A stretch of 64,000 bases of DNA, from contig JAIKXV010000012.1 of the NCBI GenBank assembly GCA_024683935.1, positions 17,552-81,551 on the forward strand, in the 5' to 3' direction. The position numbers and the translations under genes were made by a program. Source of the DNA: Lachnospiraceae bacterium. Lineage in GTDB: Bacteria; Bacillota_A; Clostridia; Lachnospirales; Lachnospiraceae. Below are positions 35,294 to 45,003 of the stretch, piece after piece. Under the pieces are notes generated by a model. The model was not told where the DNA came from and did not search any database. It was given only the letters and a program-made list of their open reading frames with translations. How positions within the stretch are numbered: the stretch's first letter is position 1; each line of letters starts with the position of its first letter.

Positions 35294-36388
35294 TTATATT
35301 ACCTTCCCGGCTCTTAAGTATGTGAGATAATTCATGACCATCAGCGAAATCTTCAGGGTCAGGGCGTCATCGAAGACCCGGATATCAAGGCCTGTAGCCT
35401 TCTGCAGCCGCTCTATCCTGTAAACCAGCGTATTCCTGTGGACATAGAGCTGTCTCGATGTTTCGGACACGTTCAGGCTGTTTTCAAAGAAACGGTCGAT
35501 GGTCTGCAAAGTCTCTTCATCGAGATGCCAGGGTATATTGTCACCGAATATCTCATGCAGGAAAAAGTCACAGAGGTTTTCCGGAAGCTGGTAGATAAGG
35601 CGCCCGACACCAAGCTCGGAGTATGCGGAAATATTCTCATTTTCATAGAATATCCTGCCCACATTCATAGCCATCCGGGCTTCTTTATAGGACTTGGAAA
35701 CCTCCTTTATCTCACGGACCACAGTCCCGTACGATACCCTTACATCCGCCAGAGCCTCGGTATTTACCATGTCCACGAGAGTGGCAGCTATATTCTTCAT
35801 GGTCTCCGGACTGTCATCGGTATCCAGGTCCTTCACCACTATCACTTCCTTTTCATCCACGGCAGTGACATAGTCCCCGTAGGTACTGCTGAAAAGGCCC
35901 TTTACAACATCTATTATATTGTCGCCGTTCTTGTCATTTTTCTGCTCAACTATATAGACTGCCCGCTTTTTCTCCACGTCAATGTGAAGCTTCTTTGCTT
36001 TATTGTAAATATCAACGAGGAGGAGATTATCCAGCAGCAGGTTCTGGAAGAAGGAATTCTTGTCGAATTTTTCCCGGTAAGCCCTGTCCAGGTGGGACAG
36101 TTCGCTGGCAGCGGCGCGGCCGATTATGGTTACATTATCGCCGTTTCCCTTTGCCGCCACTACATAGATCGCCATATCTCCGTCACTGACCTTGAAAAGA
36201 TGCTGGTCTCCCTGAATCTGGGAATCCGCTCCGCTGTCAATAAAGGACCTGATGCTCAAAGCCGATATTTCCATGCTGTCGTCGGTGGCCGCAGCTCTTG
36301 AACCGTCAATGTCGAAGCAGGCCAGCTCTACCTTTGATATGGCCTTCAGCTCCTCCAGGCAGGAACCGATTATTTGATTTGCGATCAT
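35294..36388 (-). CDS. cdaR: CdaR/PucR-family transcriptional regulator
   Basis: 364 residues. The N-terminal ~135 residues resemble the sugar-diacid recognition domain of CdaR (begins MIANQIIGSCLEELKAI). A GGDEF-like middle domain of PucR type follows. The C-terminal HTH_30 has FFENSLNVSETSRQLYVHRN and TLVYRIERLQKATGLD near 300-345, the family hallmark. E. coli CdaR activates glucarate/glycerate genes. No such catabolic genes are adjacent here, so the inducer is unknown; the MsmX-type ATPase gene lies upstream. It leads the cdaR-tadA-fkbH operon. Confidence 0.88.
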   Translation of the reverse strand: MIANQIIGSCLEELKAISKVELACFDIDGSRAAATDDSMEISALSIRSFIDSGADSQIQGDQHLFKVSDGDMAIYVVAAKGNGDNVTIIGRAAASELSHLDRAYREKFDKNSFFQNLLLDNLLLVDIYNKAKKLHIDVEKKRAVYIVEQKNDKNGDNIIDVVKGLFSSTYGDYVTAVDEKEVIVVKDLDTDDSPETMKNIAATLVDMVNTEALADVRVSYGTVVREIKEVSKSYKEARMAMNVGRIFYENENISAYSELGVGRLIYQLPENLCDFFLHEIFGDNIPWHLDEETLQTIDRFFENSLNVSETSRQLYVHRNTLVYRIERLQKATGLDIRVFDDALTLKISLMVMNYLTYLRAGKVI

Positions 36389-36466
36389 GTTCTGTTCTCC
36401 TCTTCTGCTCTATGTTTTAAAAAATAAGGCTCTTCGCAGAATTATTATATCAAATCAAGAAATAAA

Positions 36467-36492
36467 AGGCACCACCCTTGCGGACAGTGCCT
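36467..36492 (-). terminator. Terminator of the MsmX-type gene
   Basis: AGGCAC / GTGCCT stem 25 nt after the stop at 36517. In the minus direction it is followed by TTTATTTCTT. Confidence 0.75.
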
Positions 36493-36516
36493 CTTGTAAT
36501 GTCTGTTATGGAAGTC

Positions 36517-37632
36517 TTAGTTTGTGATGGTCTTCTCGGTTTCCTTATCGAATACGTGGATCTTCTCGGTATCGATAACGAACTTAACCTTATCGCCGGG
36601 ACGTGCGGTGGTTCTGGGATCCACACGGGCGGTCATTGAGAAGTCGGCGAAATCGAAGTACAGGAATACTTCCGCACCAAGAAGCTCGTAAACCCTGATC
36701 TCTGCCTCGAATACGGCTTCAGGATTGAGGGTGCTGACAGCCATCTCGGAATCATATACATCCTCGGGACGGATACCGAAGGTAACGGTCTTTCCTGCAT
36801 AGCCGCCCTCGATAACCTTCTTTGCCTTGGCGGGAGGAAGAGGAATGCTGTGTCCTGCGATCTCCAGGCTTGCATTGTCTCCTTCAACCTTCACAACAGC
36901 GTCCAGGAAGTTCATCTGAGGTGATCCCATGAATCCTGCAACGAAGAGGTTTCCGGGCTTCTCATAGAGGTTCTGGGGAGTGTCAACCTGCTGAACTACT
37001 CCGTCCTTCATAACAACGATCCTGTCACCGAGAGTCATAGCCTCTGTCTGATCGTGTGTAACGTAGATGATGGTAGTTCCCAGCTTCTGGTGAAGCTTTG
37101 CGATCTCTATTCTCATCTGTACACGGAGCTTCGCATCCAGGTTTGAAAGAGGCTCGTCCATCAGGAAAACCTTGGGGTTACGAACGATGGCACGTCCCAT
37201 CGCAACTCTCTGCCTCTGTCCGCCGGAAAGAGCCTTGGGCTTACGGTCCAGGAGCTTTCCGAGATCCAGGATCTCTGCTGCCTGACGAACCTTCTGGTCT
37301 ATCTCCTCCTTCGGAACTTTCCTGAGCTTCAGTCCGAAAGCCATGTTGTCATATACCGTCATATGGGGATACAGGGCGTAATTCTGGAAAACCATGGCGA
37401 TATCCCTGTCCTTCGGCTCCACGTCATTTACCAGCCTGTCGCCTATATAAAGCTCACCGGATGTGATCTCTTCCAGACCGGCAACCATTCTTAAGGTGGT
37501 GGACTTTCCGCATCCTGAAGGTCCTACGAAGATGATGAATTCCTTGTCGGCGATTTCCAGATTGAAGTCCTTAACAGCCTCGAATCCATTCGGATACTTC
37601 TTGAAAATGTGCTTAAGTGATAAACTTGCCAT
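36517..37632 (-). CDS. msmX: ABC transporter ATP-binding protein, MsmX/UgpC type
   Basis: 371 residues. The ATPase domain has Walker A GPSGCGKSTTL near 38-48, signature LSGGQRQRVAMGRA near 135, Walker B VFLMDEPLSN near 156 and the H-loop YVTHDQTEAM. The C-terminal ~130 residues form the TOBE/MalK-type regulatory domain. ATPases of this kind energise several carbohydrate importers in Firmicutes. No permease or binding-protein gene is adjacent, which fits a shared multitask ATPase. AGGAGG precedes the ATG. The leader contains a terminator-like hairpin (37673-37715). Confidence 0.93.
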   Translation of the reverse strand: MASLSLKHIFKKYPNGFEAVKDFNLEIADKEFIIFVGPSGCGKSTTLRMVAGLEEITSGELYIGDRLVNDVEPKDRDIAMVFQNYALYPHMTVYDNMAFGLKLRKVPKEEIDQKVRQAAEILDLGKLLDRKPKALSGGQRQRVAMGRAIVRNPKVFLMDEPLSNLDAKLRVQMRIEIAKLHQKLGTTIIYVTHDQTEAMTLGDRIVVMKDGVVQQVDTPQNLYEKPGNLFVAGFMGSPQMNFLDAVVKVEGDNASLEIAGHSIPLPPAKAKKVIEGGYAGKTVTFGIRPEDVYDSEMAVSTLNPEAVFEAEIRVYELLGAEVFLYFDFADFSMTARVDPRTTARPGDKVKFVIDTEKIHVFDKETEKTITN

Positions 37633-37672
37633 AATTTCCTCCTGAAATCTGTTTTAACATAACGGAACCCGT

Positions 37673-37715
37673 AAAAAAGTTCCCACGGTGATGATAATAT
37701 CACAGGCGTGGGAAC
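37673..37715 (-). terminator. Hairpin plus T6 between the GGDEF gene and msmX
   Basis: GTTCCCACG / CGTGGGAAC arms with an inner GTGAT / ATCAC stem; in the minus direction TTTTTT follows. It can be the terminator of the gene ending at 37768. Because only ~40 nt separate the T run from the msmX start, it could alternatively be an attenuator in an msmX leader. I see no clear promoter in those 40 nt. Confidence 0.75.
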
Positions 37716-37767
37716 TAAACCATGCAAGTGTTGCCCAAACTTTTTTTAAAATCATGTGCAAGTTAAC

Positions 37768-39267
37768 CTAAGTTAAATCTTCACGTTCGTATATCTTCAA
37801 TCCGTTCTTTCCGTTTTTCTTCACATCATACAGTGCGCTGTCCGCCGCTTTGTATATCTCCTCGAAAGTAGAGCCGTATTTCGGGTACTCCGCTCCTCCG
37901 ATACTGGCAGTGGGGTTGTATTTCACATGCTCTCCCGCCGACAGATACTCGAATACCGTTGACATACGCTCGATCTGCTTCTGCTTCTCCTCATCACTGG
38001 AAAGATTCTTTAAAAATACGCAGAACTCGTCTCCCCCGAGCCTTCCTATGATATCCGTCGCGCGGAATTCGGTATTCAGCCTTTTTCCCACAGCCTTTAA
38101 CACATCATCTCCAAAGGCATGTCCGTAGCTGTCATTGATATGCTTGAAATCGTCAATGTCTATGATGTAAAACATTCCGGGCCTGCCGTCATGCTCCATA
38201 TACTCCCGTATGTATTTTTCCGTGGAGAGCTTATTGTAAACGCCTGTAAGCAGATCCTTCTCGGCATCATTTTTCAGCCTGCTCCTGGAGCGGTCGTCCG
38301 AACGGAGCTCTGAATAGAGCACCAGCGCTGCACAGAAGACAAATACAACGAACCCTATGAGGAAAGAAATTCCAAACTGGCTGAAAACGGAAACCGCGGA
38401 ATTAATCTGCTGTTCGCGTCTGGAATTCTTTATAAGTGTCAGGAGATACCATCTGCCCTCTATAATAGGCGTATAGCGGGCAAAATACTTCTCCCCGTCT
38501 ATACTGCAGAAGGTGTTTCCTGTCTTTCCCCTTTCCATTTCCCCGAGAAAGGCTTCCGGCGTCATTCCACCGTCGAATCGGAAAGAAGAGCTCTCGAAAA
38601 GCCCCTCTCCGGGATCAAAGAAGTCAAAGCCGCTCTCTCCCAGAACAGCCCCGTCCTTTGAGACGAGAAGATGTCCGGAATTCCACTCTATCCTGTTTGT
38701 CATGGCGGCATCCGTAAAAATGGTCATGGGAAAGAAAGCCGTAACTGTACCGAAAACCTCATTGTTCCTGTAAACAGGGCAGGCTATCACAAAGAGTTCT
38801 CCATGGGATCTCGCCAGCTTTATGCTGTAAACATCCATGACCTCGTTACCCTTCATCACCTCTTCATTCCATTCTCCCGAAGTGTCGGCAAGCTGTACTC
38901 CGGCTCCTGACAAAATATTGCCCTCATGGTCGGAGAGGTACATTCCATATGCAGCGGTACCGTCTATGATGCCCTGCAGAACCGCAGAATGATCCGTATC
39001 GAAATCCTCATCGCAGAGTCCGGAGAGAATGGCTGCCGCCGTCCTGACCGCCGCCCTGCCCGTATAAAGGGATTCCCCAAGAGCCTTATCAATAGCCGCA
39101 TTTGACGACTTAACTGATTCATTAAAATTCCGCTCCGCAGCCTGTCCATACCTGTGGCTGAACATATGTATAAGCATGGTGATAAAGGCCAGCATGATAA
39201 GTACCAGCAGAACCAGCTTGAATATGGAATTACTTAAATTCCTTTTCTCTATCTTCTCAGCCGCCAT
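37768..39267 (-). CDS. Membrane-bound diguanylate cyclase (GGDEF)
   Basis: 499 residues. One membrane segment near the N-terminus (FKLVLLVLIMLAFITMLI) and another near 290-315 (FGISFLIGFVVFVFCAALVL) enclose a ~240-residue extracytoplasmic sensor of dCache-like appearance. The C-terminal GGDEF domain has DIDDFKHINDSYGHAFGDD near 370 and the intact active site RLGGDEFCVFL near 415. It therefore should make c-di-GMP in response to an external signal. I see no RxxD inhibitory site before the GGDEF motif. Its start overlaps the yesL-like gene by 11 bp. Confidence 0.92.
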   Translation of the reverse strand: MAAEKIEKRNLSNSIFKLVLLVLIMLAFITMLIHMFSHRYGQAAERNFNESVKSSNAAIDKALGESLYTGRAAVRTAAAILSGLCDEDFDTDHSAVLQGIIDGTAAYGMYLSDHEGNILSGAGVQLADTSGEWNEEVMKGNEVMDVYSIKLARSHGELFVIACPVYRNNEVFGTVTAFFPMTIFTDAAMTNRIEWNSGHLLVSKDGAVLGESGFDFFDPGEGLFESSSFRFDGGMTPEAFLGEMERGKTGNTFCSIDGEKYFARYTPIIEGRWYLLTLIKNSRREQQINSAVSVFSQFGISFLIGFVVFVFCAALVLYSELRSDDRSRSRLKNDAEKDLLTGVYNKLSTEKYIREYMEHDGRPGMFYIIDIDDFKHINDSYGHAFGDDVLKAVGKRLNTEFRATDIIGRLGGDEFCVFLKNLSSDEEKQKQIERMSTVFEYLSAGEHVKYNPTASIGGAEYPKYGSTFEEIYKAADSALYDVKKNGKNGLKIYEREDLT

Positions 39268-39892
39268 TTTCCTCTCCCTCTTTTATCAGGGGGTCAAAGA
39301 TCTTTTTCAGAACATGGGAACAGGCCAGGGATATAACAGAAAATCCCATTATCAGATAAAACGGGATCCCGAACTGCAGAAACATATATCCCGCCAGCAG
39401 GGGAAGCACATTCAGAAGTATGAGCACCCCTGTTCGTGGAAGATAGCGCAGAGCCAAAAGCAGCGCATTCTTCATTGTATTTATCGTCGTATTATTGAAT
39501 TTTGCCAATAGTGGAAATGCATAAATAAATTCGAAGAAACAGAGAAATCCTAATATAAAAAGCAGGCAGAGGAACGCCATCTGAATCCCTCCGCCAAGAT
39601 TACCGAGGAAACGCATATCCACCACCCAAACAGAAGAAAGGACCATAAGGATCAGCCATATTGCCGTGGCCTGCAGAAAATTCTCCTTAAACGCCCTGAA
39701 AAATCCTCTTACTATATACCCCTCTTCCTTTCTGGACATCTTCTGGGTTATGGCGGAAAGAGCGGTAACACTGGCGCCGATGGTTATGACCGGCAGGCAG
39801 CATATCATAAAGATCAGATTCAGTATTACCAGATCCGCCAGTCTTTCGAAAAAGCTTACAACGGGCCCCTCAATGTCAAATAAGCCGCCCAT
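39257..39892 (-). CDS. YesL-family membrane protein (DUF624)
   Basis: 211 residues with about five hydrophobic segments. The N-terminal MGGLFDIEGPVVSFFERLAD and NLIFMICCLPVITIGASVTAL stretches are typical of YesL/DUF624 proteins, which often accompany carbohydrate transporters in Firmicutes. Biochemical function is not established. It overlaps the GGDEF gene at its 3' end and starts 2 bp after the dGTPase stop, so the three form an operon. Confidence 0.88.
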   Translation of the reverse strand: MGGLFDIEGPVVSFFERLADLVILNLIFMICCLPVITIGASVTALSAITQKMSRKEEGYIVRGFFRAFKENFLQATAIWLILMVLSSVWVVDMRFLGNLGGGIQMAFLCLLFILGFLCFFEFIYAFPLLAKFNNTTINTMKNALLLALRYLPRTGVLILLNVLPLLAGYMFLQFGIPFYLIMGFSVISLACSHVLKKIFDPLIKEGEENGG

Positions 39893-39894
39893 GA

Positions 39895-41136
39895 TCAGTA
39901 CCTCAGCAATTCCTGATAGGAGTTGATCGCATACTGATCCGTCATTCCCGCTATATAATCGATCACTGCCCGGGTAAAGATGCGCTCGGTTTCCAGGCCG
40001 CCGTATATCTTTTCATTATCGCACTCCGGACGAGTAAATCCGGCAATGCTGATCCTGGCTCCGGGAAGGGTCACATAGCGGGCCAGCCAGTCACCGAAGC
40101 CGTGCATCAGTTCCGGATAATAGCTTTCAGCCTCATGTATCCTTTCAAAGGTCTTATCACCGTCATATACGTCGCTCAGCGCCATGAAAAGCTCCACTAT
40201 CACCAGCTCGGCGTAATGGACAAAGGGCAGCAGCCACCTGCTGTTATAGATGTGTTCATAGTTGAATTTCTTTATCCGCACCAGATTCTTCTGGGCTTCC
40301 CTGCTGAGGGTAATGCCCGTGGAAGGATCGGAATTCTGACAGATATCTATTATCATGCCGTGCATGATTATTCCGGTATTTAAGGCTCCGTCCTTTTCAT
40401 CTCCGGCCATTTCCTCCAGAGTCTTGATATTTCCTCTGTCCAGTATGCCGAGAGTCAGGGCGTCCTCGATATCCCTTCCGAGATAGGCGATCTTGTCCGC
40501 TATCTTTACCACGGCGCCTTCCCAGGTAATGGGCTGGTATTCGCCGGCCTTCGTGAAATCATTCTCTAAATCTATGAAGTCCTTCCTGGGGATGATGCCG
40601 TTATCATCCACTTCACCGCAGTGGGAAATGATGCCGTCCCTCACCGCATAGGTGAGATCCAGATTCTTATAGTGCTTGAAATTGTCCTCCAAAAGCTCCA
40701 CCTTATCTACCAGCCTGAGACCGTTTCTCTCATGCCAGAAGGGGCGCTTCAGATATTTCTCGGAAAGTGTGGACAGGGTCTTCTCTCCTTCATGTCCGAA
40801 GGGAGCATGGCCCAGATCATGACCCATGGCTATGGCCTTGATAAGCTCCAGATTGAGCCCTAAATACCTGCCGATGGTGGAAGCAACCGACTCCACATGA
40901 GCCACGTGCTCTATCCTGGTACAGATATGGTCAGATCCCGCTGCATTATAAAAAACCTGCGTCTTGTGCTTCAGTCTCCTGTATGCCAGACTGTGAAGGA
41001 TCCGGGTATAATCCCTGGCGAATTCGCTCCTTATATCATCATCCCTTTTATAAAGGGTGCTCTGTCTCTCTGTTAATTTTTCATAAATGGGATTGCCGGG
41101 AAATGCGGCAACATCCCTGAATACTCCCTGCTCCAA
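39895..41136 (-). CDS. dgt: Deoxyguanosinetriphosphate triphosphohydrolase-like HD protein
   Basis: 413 residues. The HD-domain metal ligands are in HICTRIEHVAHVESVAS near 70 and AIAMGHDLGHAPFGHEGE near 101-118; later KIADKIAYLGRDIEDAL carries the last Asp. Such enzymes hydrolyse dGTP or other dNTPs to the nucleoside and triphosphate. The start is TTG at 41136 with AGGGGA about ten nt upstream. The next in-frame Met is ~100 residues in, which would remove the first HD ligand. Confidence 0.9.
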   Translation of the reverse strand: MEQGVFRDVAAFPGNPIYEKLTERQSTLYKRDDDIRSEFARDYTRILHSLAYRRLKHKTQVFYNAAGSDHICTRIEHVAHVESVASTIGRYLGLNLELIKAIAMGHDLGHAPFGHEGEKTLSTLSEKYLKRPFWHERNGLRLVDKVELLEDNFKHYKNLDLTYAVRDGIISHCGEVDDNGIIPRKDFIDLENDFTKAGEYQPITWEGAVVKIADKIAYLGRDIEDALTLGILDRGNIKTLEEMAGDEKDGALNTGIIMHGMIIDICQNSDPSTGITLSREAQKNLVRIKKFNYEHIYNSRWLLPFVHYAELVIVELFMALSDVYDGDKTFERIHEAESYYPELMHGFGDWLARYVTLPGARISIAGFTRPECDNEKIYGGLETERIFTRAVIDYIAGMTDQYAINSYQELLRY

Positions 41137-41154
41137 TTTTCAGTATCCCCTATC

Positions 41155-42510
41155 TCAGGTTTTTTTCTCGTAATCAATATCCATGAACTTGGTATATGTC
41201 GGCGTCCATCCGAGCTTCTTCGTTCCTACCGCGCCGTTTCTCTGCTTGGCGATAATGATGTCCGCGATATTTTTTTCCTCGGTATCCGGATGATAGTAGT
41301 CGTCCCTGTATATGAACATTACCACGTCCGCATCCTGCTCTATGGCACCCGATTCTCTCAGGTCCGACAGCATGGGTTTTTTGTCCGGTCTCTTCTCCAC
41401 TTCACGGGAAAGCTGGGACAGCGCCACGACCGGGACATTCAGTTCTCTGGCAAGGGCCTTTAGGGATCTGGAAATATCCGATATCTCCTGCTGGCGACCC
41501 GCATCTCTTCTGGTGCTGCTGGAAGTCATCAGCTGGAGATAGTCCACGAGAACCATGTCCAGTCCGCCTTCCATCATCTGTTTTCTGCATTTGCTCCGCA
41601 TCTCCGCAACGGAAATGGCAGGAGTATCATCTATTACAAGCTTCGATCTGCCGATGATGGCAGCGCTGCCAATAACGCTCTTCCAGTCGGATTCGCTGAT
41701 GTCTCCGATCCTTATCTTCGATGCATCCACATAGGATTCCATCGCAATAAGCCTGTTCACCAGCTGCTCCTTGGACATTTCCAGGGAGAAGATCATAACA
41801 GGCCTGTTTTTCCTGAAAGCCGCATATTCGGCGATATTCAGCGCCAGTGCGGTCTTTCCCATGGAAGGACGGGCCGCTATCAGAATGAGGTCCGACCTCT
41901 GGAGTCCGGCAGTCATCCTGTCCAGAGCCTTGAAGCCCGTTTCTATTCCGGTAACGGCGCTTCCGCTCTTCTGCGCCTTTTCTATATTGTCCAGCACGTT
42001 CATCACGATGCTGCTTATCGGAGTCAGGCCTTCGCCCTTTCCTCCGGACTTTGCTATATCAAAGATCTTCTTTTCGGCCTGCTCCAGGATCTCCGTGGTC
42101 TCAAGCGAACCTTTATAGCACTCATCCGCTATTTCCTCATTGGCTCGGATCAGGTTCCTCTTTATGGAGTTGTCACGGACTATCGCGGCGTAGGTACGGA
42201 TACTGGCGCTGGAAGGCACTCTCCCGATAAGGTCGGCTATGAAATTCGCATTCCTTATCTCCGGGGGAGCCTGCATCTCCTTTAACTTTTCCAGTATAGT
42301 GACGGAATCCACCGGTTTTCCGGAATTATATATTTCCAGAATGGCCTTGAACAGTATGCCGTACTGTCTGGCATGAAAGCTTTCCGGAGTCAGCATCTCC
42401 GATGCGGTAAGTATCGCATCTCCCGACAGGATCATGGCACCGATAACGGACATCTCCGCGTCATTGGAATGGGGCGGTATTCTGTTTAATTCGTTTGCAG
42501 CGTTATCCAT
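41155..42510 (-). CDS. dnaB: Replicative DNA helicase
   Basis: 451 residues. The N-terminal collar domain (PPHSNDAEMSVIGAMIL) is followed by a linker and a RecA-like ATPase. Walker A is ARPSMGKTALALN near 208, Walker B MVLVDYLQLM near 318, and LSQLSREVEKRPDKKP and SGAIEQDADVV come after. It loads at the replication fork as a hexamer. It follows rplI in the common Firmicutes order gdpP-rplI-dnaB. No intein is present. Confidence 0.98.
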   Translation of the reverse strand: MDNAANELNRIPPHSNDAEMSVIGAMILSGDAILTASEMLTPESFHARQYGILFKAILEIYNSGKPVDSVTILEKLKEMQAPPEIRNANFIADLIGRVPSSASIRTYAAIVRDNSIKRNLIRANEEIADECYKGSLETTEILEQAEKKIFDIAKSGGKGEGLTPISSIVMNVLDNIEKAQKSGSAVTGIETGFKALDRMTAGLQRSDLILIAARPSMGKTALALNIAEYAAFRKNRPVMIFSLEMSKEQLVNRLIAMESYVDASKIRIGDISESDWKSVIGSAAIIGRSKLVIDDTPAISVAEMRSKCRKQMMEGGLDMVLVDYLQLMTSSSTRRDAGRQQEISDISRSLKALARELNVPVVALSQLSREVEKRPDKKPMLSDLRESGAIEQDADVVMFIYRDDYYHPDTEEKNIADIIIAKQRNGAVGTKKLGWTPTYTKFMDIDYEKKT

Positions 42511-42516
42511 GTCCCT

Positions 42517-42963
42517 TTATTCCTGCACAACGTGTAAGGTAAATTCTCCCTGTACCTCAGGATGAAGCTTTACTGTGATGCTGTGATCACCGAGGGCCTT
42601 TATGGGCTCCTTCAGTACGATCTTTTTCTTATCGAGCTCCATGCCCTTCTGATCCTTAACAGCTTCTGCGATCTCCTTTGAAGATACGGAACCGAAGGTC
42701 TTTCCGTCGGCACCGGCTTTGATGTGAACGGTTACTTCCACGCTTTTAAGCTTCTCTGCCGTGTCCTTAGCTTTCTGCAGCTCCTCAGCCGCCACCTTTT
42801 CCTCATTGGCCTTCTTCAGCTTCACGTCGTTCAGGTTCTTCTGGGTGGCCTCCACTCCGAGTCCCTTTGTTAAAAGGAAATTCCTGGCATAGCCGTCGCT
42901 CACATTTATGATATCGCCCTTTTTTCCCTGGCTTTTTACATCCTGTAAAAGTATGACTTTCAT
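42517..42963 (-). CDS. rplI: Ribosomal protein L9
   Basis: 148 residues. The N-terminal RNA-binding signature is [20 protein letters not shown] with [14 protein letters not shown] long connecting helix and the C-terminal domain ([16 protein letters not shown]) follow. The start codon overlaps the gdpP stop (TAATG), so translation is coupled. Confidence 0.98.
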   Translation of the reverse strand: MKVILLQDVKSQGKKGDIINVSDGYARNFLLTKGLGVEATQKNLNDVKLKKANEEKVAAEELQKAKDTAEKLKSVEVTVHIKAGADGKTFGSVSSKEIAEAVKDQKGMELDKKKIVLKEPIKALGDHSITVKLHPEVQGEFTLHVVQE

Positions 42964-44981
42964 TACAATCCTCCTGTTTCTTCCATTTCATCCAGGACGC
43001 CCTTGATCTCTTCTATGGCTTCCTCTGTAGTTCTGCCCTCCATCTGGGCTCCTGCTATATTCAGGTGGCCTCCGCCGCCGAAACGCTCCATTATTACCTG
43101 TACATTCACTTCATCTATGGAACGGGCGCTCACATAGATCTTTCCTTCATAATCGGTAAGCACAAAGGCGGCCTTTACCTGATTGATGTTCAGCAGTTCA
43201 TTTGCAGCCTGGGCGCCGGTGATGGTGGGATTCTCAACTCCGTTGGGACATACCGAAAGCGCGTATTTGCCACGGTACAATTCCGCATTCTGCACCGCCT
43301 CGGCACGGGCCTTGAATTCACTGAGGTCATTACGGAAGAGCTTCCTTACCCTGGTGACATTTGCTCCGTTCCTCCTGAGGAAGGCAGCCGCTTCAAAGGT
43401 ACGGACACCGGTCTTCGTCATGAAGTTACTGGTATCTATCATTATGCCCGCATAGAGGCTGTCAGCCTCGGCAGCCTTTATCTTTATGCCGTCGGAGAAA
43501 TACTGCAGTATCTCCGAAACCATTTCACAGGCACTGGATGCATAGGATTCTATGTAGGACAGGGTGGCATTTTCTATGCGCTCCGTACCCATCCTGTGAT
43601 GGTCCAGCACCACTATGGTCTTCGCCATCGAGAGAAGCTCCGGACATTCGGTATATCCGGGACTGTTGGTATCCACTACAACCACAACAGTATTGTCATC
43701 GCAGATCTCCTCGGCTTCGGAACTGGAAATAATTAGATCCGTGCCGTATTCCCTGTCCTCCGTAAAGGCTTCCACAAAGGGCTTTATAGACTGGGAGACT
43801 TCGTTTATAACAATGGAGCACTTCTTATTCAGGGAGTCTGCCGCCCTGAATATTCCCACTGCGGCACCGAAGGAATCAATGTCGGTATTCTTATGTCCCA
43901 TAACGATGACATAGTCCTTTCCCTCGATGATTTCCCTCAGGGCGTGGGCCTTTACCCTGGCCCTTACTCTGGTACTCTTTTCCAGCTGCTGGCTCTTGCC
44001 GCCGAAATAGCTGATATTTTCGGGAGTCTTCAATACCGCCTGGTCTCCGCCGCGACCGAGTGCCAGGTCTATGGCGTTTCTCGCATACTCACTGTCCTGC
44101 AGGAAGGATTCTCCCTCGAAACCGAAACCGAGGGACAGCGTCACGGACATCTGGTTTCCGATACTGATATTCTTTACGGAATCCAGGATGGAGAAACGGT
44201 TCTCCTTCATCCTTTCGAAATCGACCCTCTTCATTACGGTGAAATACTTGTCCGTCTCCACCTTTTTCACTATGGCATCATAGTCCTTGAAATACTTATT
44301 GATCTGCCGGTCTACGAGAGCAGTCAGCATGGATCTTCTCACATCCTCCACGCTCTCCAGGGCATCGTCGTAATTGTCGATATAGATAAGCCCGGCAACC
44401 AGCGCCTGCTCGTGGTTCAGACGCATATAGAGATGTATGTCCGTCTCATCAAAGAAGAATACCGCGATCAGGTTTCCGTTAAATTCCGTATTCTTGCCGC
44501 CCTTGATGTTCAGAAGGCGGAGATCCACCCTGTAATCCCGCTTTTCGTAATTCAGGTCAAAGCTCACCACCTTGGAATCACGCGGCAGCTTATCCTTTGT
44601 GATCTCCGGGAAGAAGGAGGTTATGGAACTGGAATAGAACTTTTCCTTGTGGATGATCGCTGAAAATCCAGTATTGCTCCATATAAAATGTCCGTCCTCG
44701 TCCAAAAGGGCATAGGGCACCGCAAGACCCTTAAGCAGGCTCTTCTGCACCTGCCCGTAGTCCGAGGCGAAGTTCACCATTTCCCTGCGGATGCTTCTCT
44801 TTGATGTGATAAAGATAAACAGAGATAAAAGAAAATAGACCGCAAAGGTCACCAACAGAACCACCGACGCCCGGCGGTTCATGTAATAAATAATGGTAAG
44901 GGGAATTATAAGAAACAGGGACATTATGAGCGGAATAGCTCCGATACGTCTCAGGATTCCCTTTGCTTTAACCTTTTTCAT
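42963..44981 (-). CDS. gdpP: Cyclic-di-AMP phosphodiesterase GdpP
   Basis: 672 residues. Two N-terminal membrane helices ([39 protein letters not shown]), then a PAS domain ([15 protein letters not shown] near 92). A degenerate GGDEF domain follows near 175-300. The DHH phosphoesterase has [16 protein letters not shown] near 360, DTNSPGY near 440 and DHHRMG near 463, and the DHHA1 domain has [13 protein letters not shown] near 640. It degrades c-di-AMP and so affects osmotic balance, wall stress and beta-lactam tolerance. The first gene of gdpP-rplI-dnaB. Confidence 0.97.
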   Translation of the reverse strand: MKKVKAKGILRRIGAIPLIMSLFLIIPLTIIYYMNRRASVVLLVTFAVYFLLSLFIFITSKRSIRREMVNFASDYGQVQKSLLKGLAVPYALLDEDGHFIWSNTGFSAIIHKEKFYSSSITSFFPEITKDKLPRDSKVVSFDLNYEKRDYRVDLRLLNIKGGKNTEFNGNLIAVFFFDETDIHLYMRLNHEQALVAGLIYIDNYDDALESVEDVRRSMLTALVDRQINKYFKDYDAIVKKVETDKYFTVMKRVDFERMKENRFSILDSVKNISIGNQMSVTLSLGFGFEGESFLQDSEYARNAIDLALGRGGDQAVLKTPENISYFGGKSQQLEKSTRVRARVKAHALREIIEGKDYVIVMGHKNTDIDSFGAAVGIFRAADSLNKKCSIVINEVSQSIKPFVEAFTEDREYGTDLIISSSEAEEICDDNTVVVVVDTNSPGYTECPELLSMAKTIVVLDHHRMGTERIENATLSYIESYASSACEMVSEILQYFSDGIKIKAAEADSLYAGIMIDTSNFMTKTGVRTFEAAAFLRRNGANVTRVRKLFRNDLSEFKARAEAVQNAELYRGKYALSVCPNGVENPTITGAQAANELLNINQVKAAFVLTDYEGKIYVSARSIDEVNVQVIMERFGGGGHLNIAGAQMEGRTTEEAIEEIKGVLDEMEETGGL

Positions 44982-45003
44982 TTATCTGATAATACCTCTG
45001 AAT

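Noticed and set aside
37768..39267. GGDEF protein as an enzymatically dead receptor
   Set aside because: The RLGGDEF active site and the upstream DIDDFKHIND metal motif are intact, so it is more likely an active cyclase.
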